This document shows positions 26,201-27,056 of a DNA stretch of 27,056 nucleotides, piece after piece. The translations under genes and the position numbers were made by a program. This stretch comes from Eubacterium sp. UBA5416 (lineage in GTDB: Bacteria; Bacillota; Clostridia; Lachnospirales; Lachnospiraceae). The stretch lies in assembly GCA_002409525.1 (NCBI GenBank), contig DHNM01000001.1, positions 5,595-32,650 of the forward strand, given 5' to 3'. The notes beneath the pieces were generated by a model. The model had not been told where the DNA came from. It ran no database searches and saw only the letters and a program-made list of their open reading frames with translations. Numbering within the stretch: position 1 is the stretch's first letter; every line of letters begins with the position of its first letter.

Positions 26201-26229
26201 ATTGTAGGGTGAAAGGATCGGTATGTCAA
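26201..26229 (-). promoter_or_regulatory. Strong sigma-A promoter of the asymmetric exporter operon
   Basis: Minus-strand TTGACA (26229-26224) and TACAAT (26206-26201) are exactly 17 bases apart. Transcription would start about 30 bases before the ATG. The AT-rich segment after the -10 (about 26170-26200) could hold a repressor site, but no clean palindrome is visible. Confidence 0.85.
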
Positions 26230-26243
26230 TTACATAAAATAAT

Positions 26244-26486
26244 TTAGTCCGCCTTTCGAATTCTCTGCCCTTTTCTGTATACTCCCGCAATAAACAAAAG
26301 GTTCAAAAGCAGCGTAATGATACAGAGCCAGAAGCCGGGTACTTTCGGCTGTATACCTATGATAAAAAGGCAGAATACCGAAAGAACACAGCATAGAATT
26401 GATCCGGACAGATACGGTTTCGCCTGACTCATCACTAACTCATCGAGTTCTGTCAGGCCTTTGTCACTGTTCTCTTTCTTCTTCAA
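26244..26486 (-). CDS. Small two-helix membrane protein (80 aa)
   Basis: A TTG start (MKKKENSDKGLTELDEL) is supported by AAAGGAGGG six bases upstream, inside the end of the oligopeptide-type ATPase gene; the overlap is 23 bases. The product has two hydrophobic helices at about 25-45 (YLSGSILCCVLSVFCLFIIG) and 52-70 (FWLCIITLLLNLLFIAGVY) and basic ends. It is probably co-translated with the ABC ATPase and may be an accessory subunit. The family is not recognised. Confidence 0.7.
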   Translation of the reverse strand: MKKKENSDKGLTELDELVMSQAKPYLSGSILCCVLSVFCLFIIGIQPKVPGFWLCIITLLLNLLFIAGVYRKGQRIRKAD

Positions 26487-27056
26487 GACTTCCCTCCTTT
26501 ACTCTCTTGTACAGTGAAAACGGGGGCAGTTCCGCGATCCGGTGACATGCCGCCATAGAAGATCCGTGTTTTTCCATCACAGGCTTCTTCTCCTTACAGA
26601 TGTCTTTACAGTAAGGACACCGGTCATGAAAACGGCAGCCCGAGGGGATCCCTTCTGACGTCTCTTCCATCGTCTTAATACTGGTCTCTCTGGGCTGTCT
26701 TGCAATCCTCGGATCCGGAATCGGCACGGCATTCAAAAGTGCCCGCAGATAGGGATGCTGTGGATTTGACAACACTTTCTGGAGTTCTCCGGTTTCGACA
26801 ATCTCTCCCAGGTACATCACTGCAATTCTGCCATTCTGCCCCACATAACGCGCGGTCGCCAGATCATGTGTGATGTAGGTAATGGCGATATTATCCTCCC
26901 GGTTCAGTCTCGCCAGAAGATTTAATACCGAGACGCGAAGAGATACATCAATCATAGAGACCGGCTCATCCGCGAGCAGCAGTTCCGGATTCATGGAAAT
27001 GGCACGTGCGATCAGCATACGCTGTCTCTGTCCGCCGGAAAGCTGATGCGGATACT
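26464..27056 (-). CDS. Oligopeptide/dipeptide-type ABC importer ATPase, C-terminal part
   Basis: The gene runs off the right edge; about 197 codons are present. It begins within YPHQLSGGQRQRMLIARA, the ABC signature, followed by Walker B ELLLADEPVSMID and the H-loop YITHDLATARYV. The C-terminal OppD/OppF-type extension is complete, with HPYLRALLNAVPIPDP and the Cys-rich GCRFHDRCPYC and DIC residues that can bind an iron-sulfur cluster in this family. It energises uptake of peptides or, in some relatives, oligosaccharides; which one cannot be told here. The permease and binding-protein genes would lie beyond 27056. Confidence 0.93.
   Translation of the reverse strand, partial: YPHQLSGGQRQRMLIARAISMNPELLLADEPVSMIDVSLRVSVLNLLARLNREDNIAITYITHDLATARYVGQNGRIAVMYLGEIVETGELQKVLSNPQHPYLRALLNAVPIPDPRIARQPRETSIKTMEETSEGIPSGCRFHDRCPYCKDICKEKKPVMEKHGSSMAACHRIAELPPFSLYKRVKEGSLEEEREQ

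Overview
This window looks like chromosomal DNA of a low-to-mid GC Gram-positive anaerobe of the Clostridia, most likely Lachnospiraceae. The signs are strong AGGAGG-type ribosome sites, several supported TTG starts, a T-box in front of valS, an LTA-synthase-family protein, a cobalamin riboswitch, and accessory ATPases common in gut Clostridia. The family-level placement is inference. Every recognisable protein gene is on the minus strand. The one clear plus-strand transcription unit is a cobalamin-riboswitch RNA at about 22158-22645.

Region 1 (1-8240, read right to left) is a housekeeping operon. A sigma-A promoter and a valine T-box leader precede valS, followed by an LTA-synthase-like membrane sulfatase with an extra C-terminal domain, folC, a 56-codon gene and a zinc-ribbon/TPR membrane protein. 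A 13-bp perfect inverted repeat just upstream of folC contains its ribosome-binding region.

Region 2 (8283-12983) holds an ECF sigma/anti-sigma-like pair in which the sigma gene is split by a 143-bp hairpin-rich insertion at a TA dinucleotide. Removing the insert plus one TA restores the frame. Next come yjbQ with a clear terminator, an AAA-ATPase-like/PD-(D/E)XK protein, and a decayed rhuM-type gene.

Region 3 (13033-21823) carries two adjacent pairs of ABC half-exporters, all with a GQWQR-type signature. A DUF234-type ATPase with its own promoter and an operator-like palindrome lies between the pairs. No cargo peptide or maturation enzyme was recognised.

Region 4 (21868-22645) is the most unusual part. 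A 234-bp palindromic element with IS21-like ends is framed exactly by 28-bp direct repeats. Directly beside it are a near-consensus promoter, a cobalamin aptamer, three successive hairpins, two overlapping micro-ORFs and an intrinsic terminator, with no full gene. This is either a decayed B12-controlled locus, possibly cbiM, or a B12-responsive small RNA.

Region 5 (22650-27056) is a third exporter pair of the asymmetric LmrCD/BmrCD type with a strong promoter, followed by a small membrane protein gene and the C-terminal part of an oligopeptide-type ABC ATPase that runs off the right edge.
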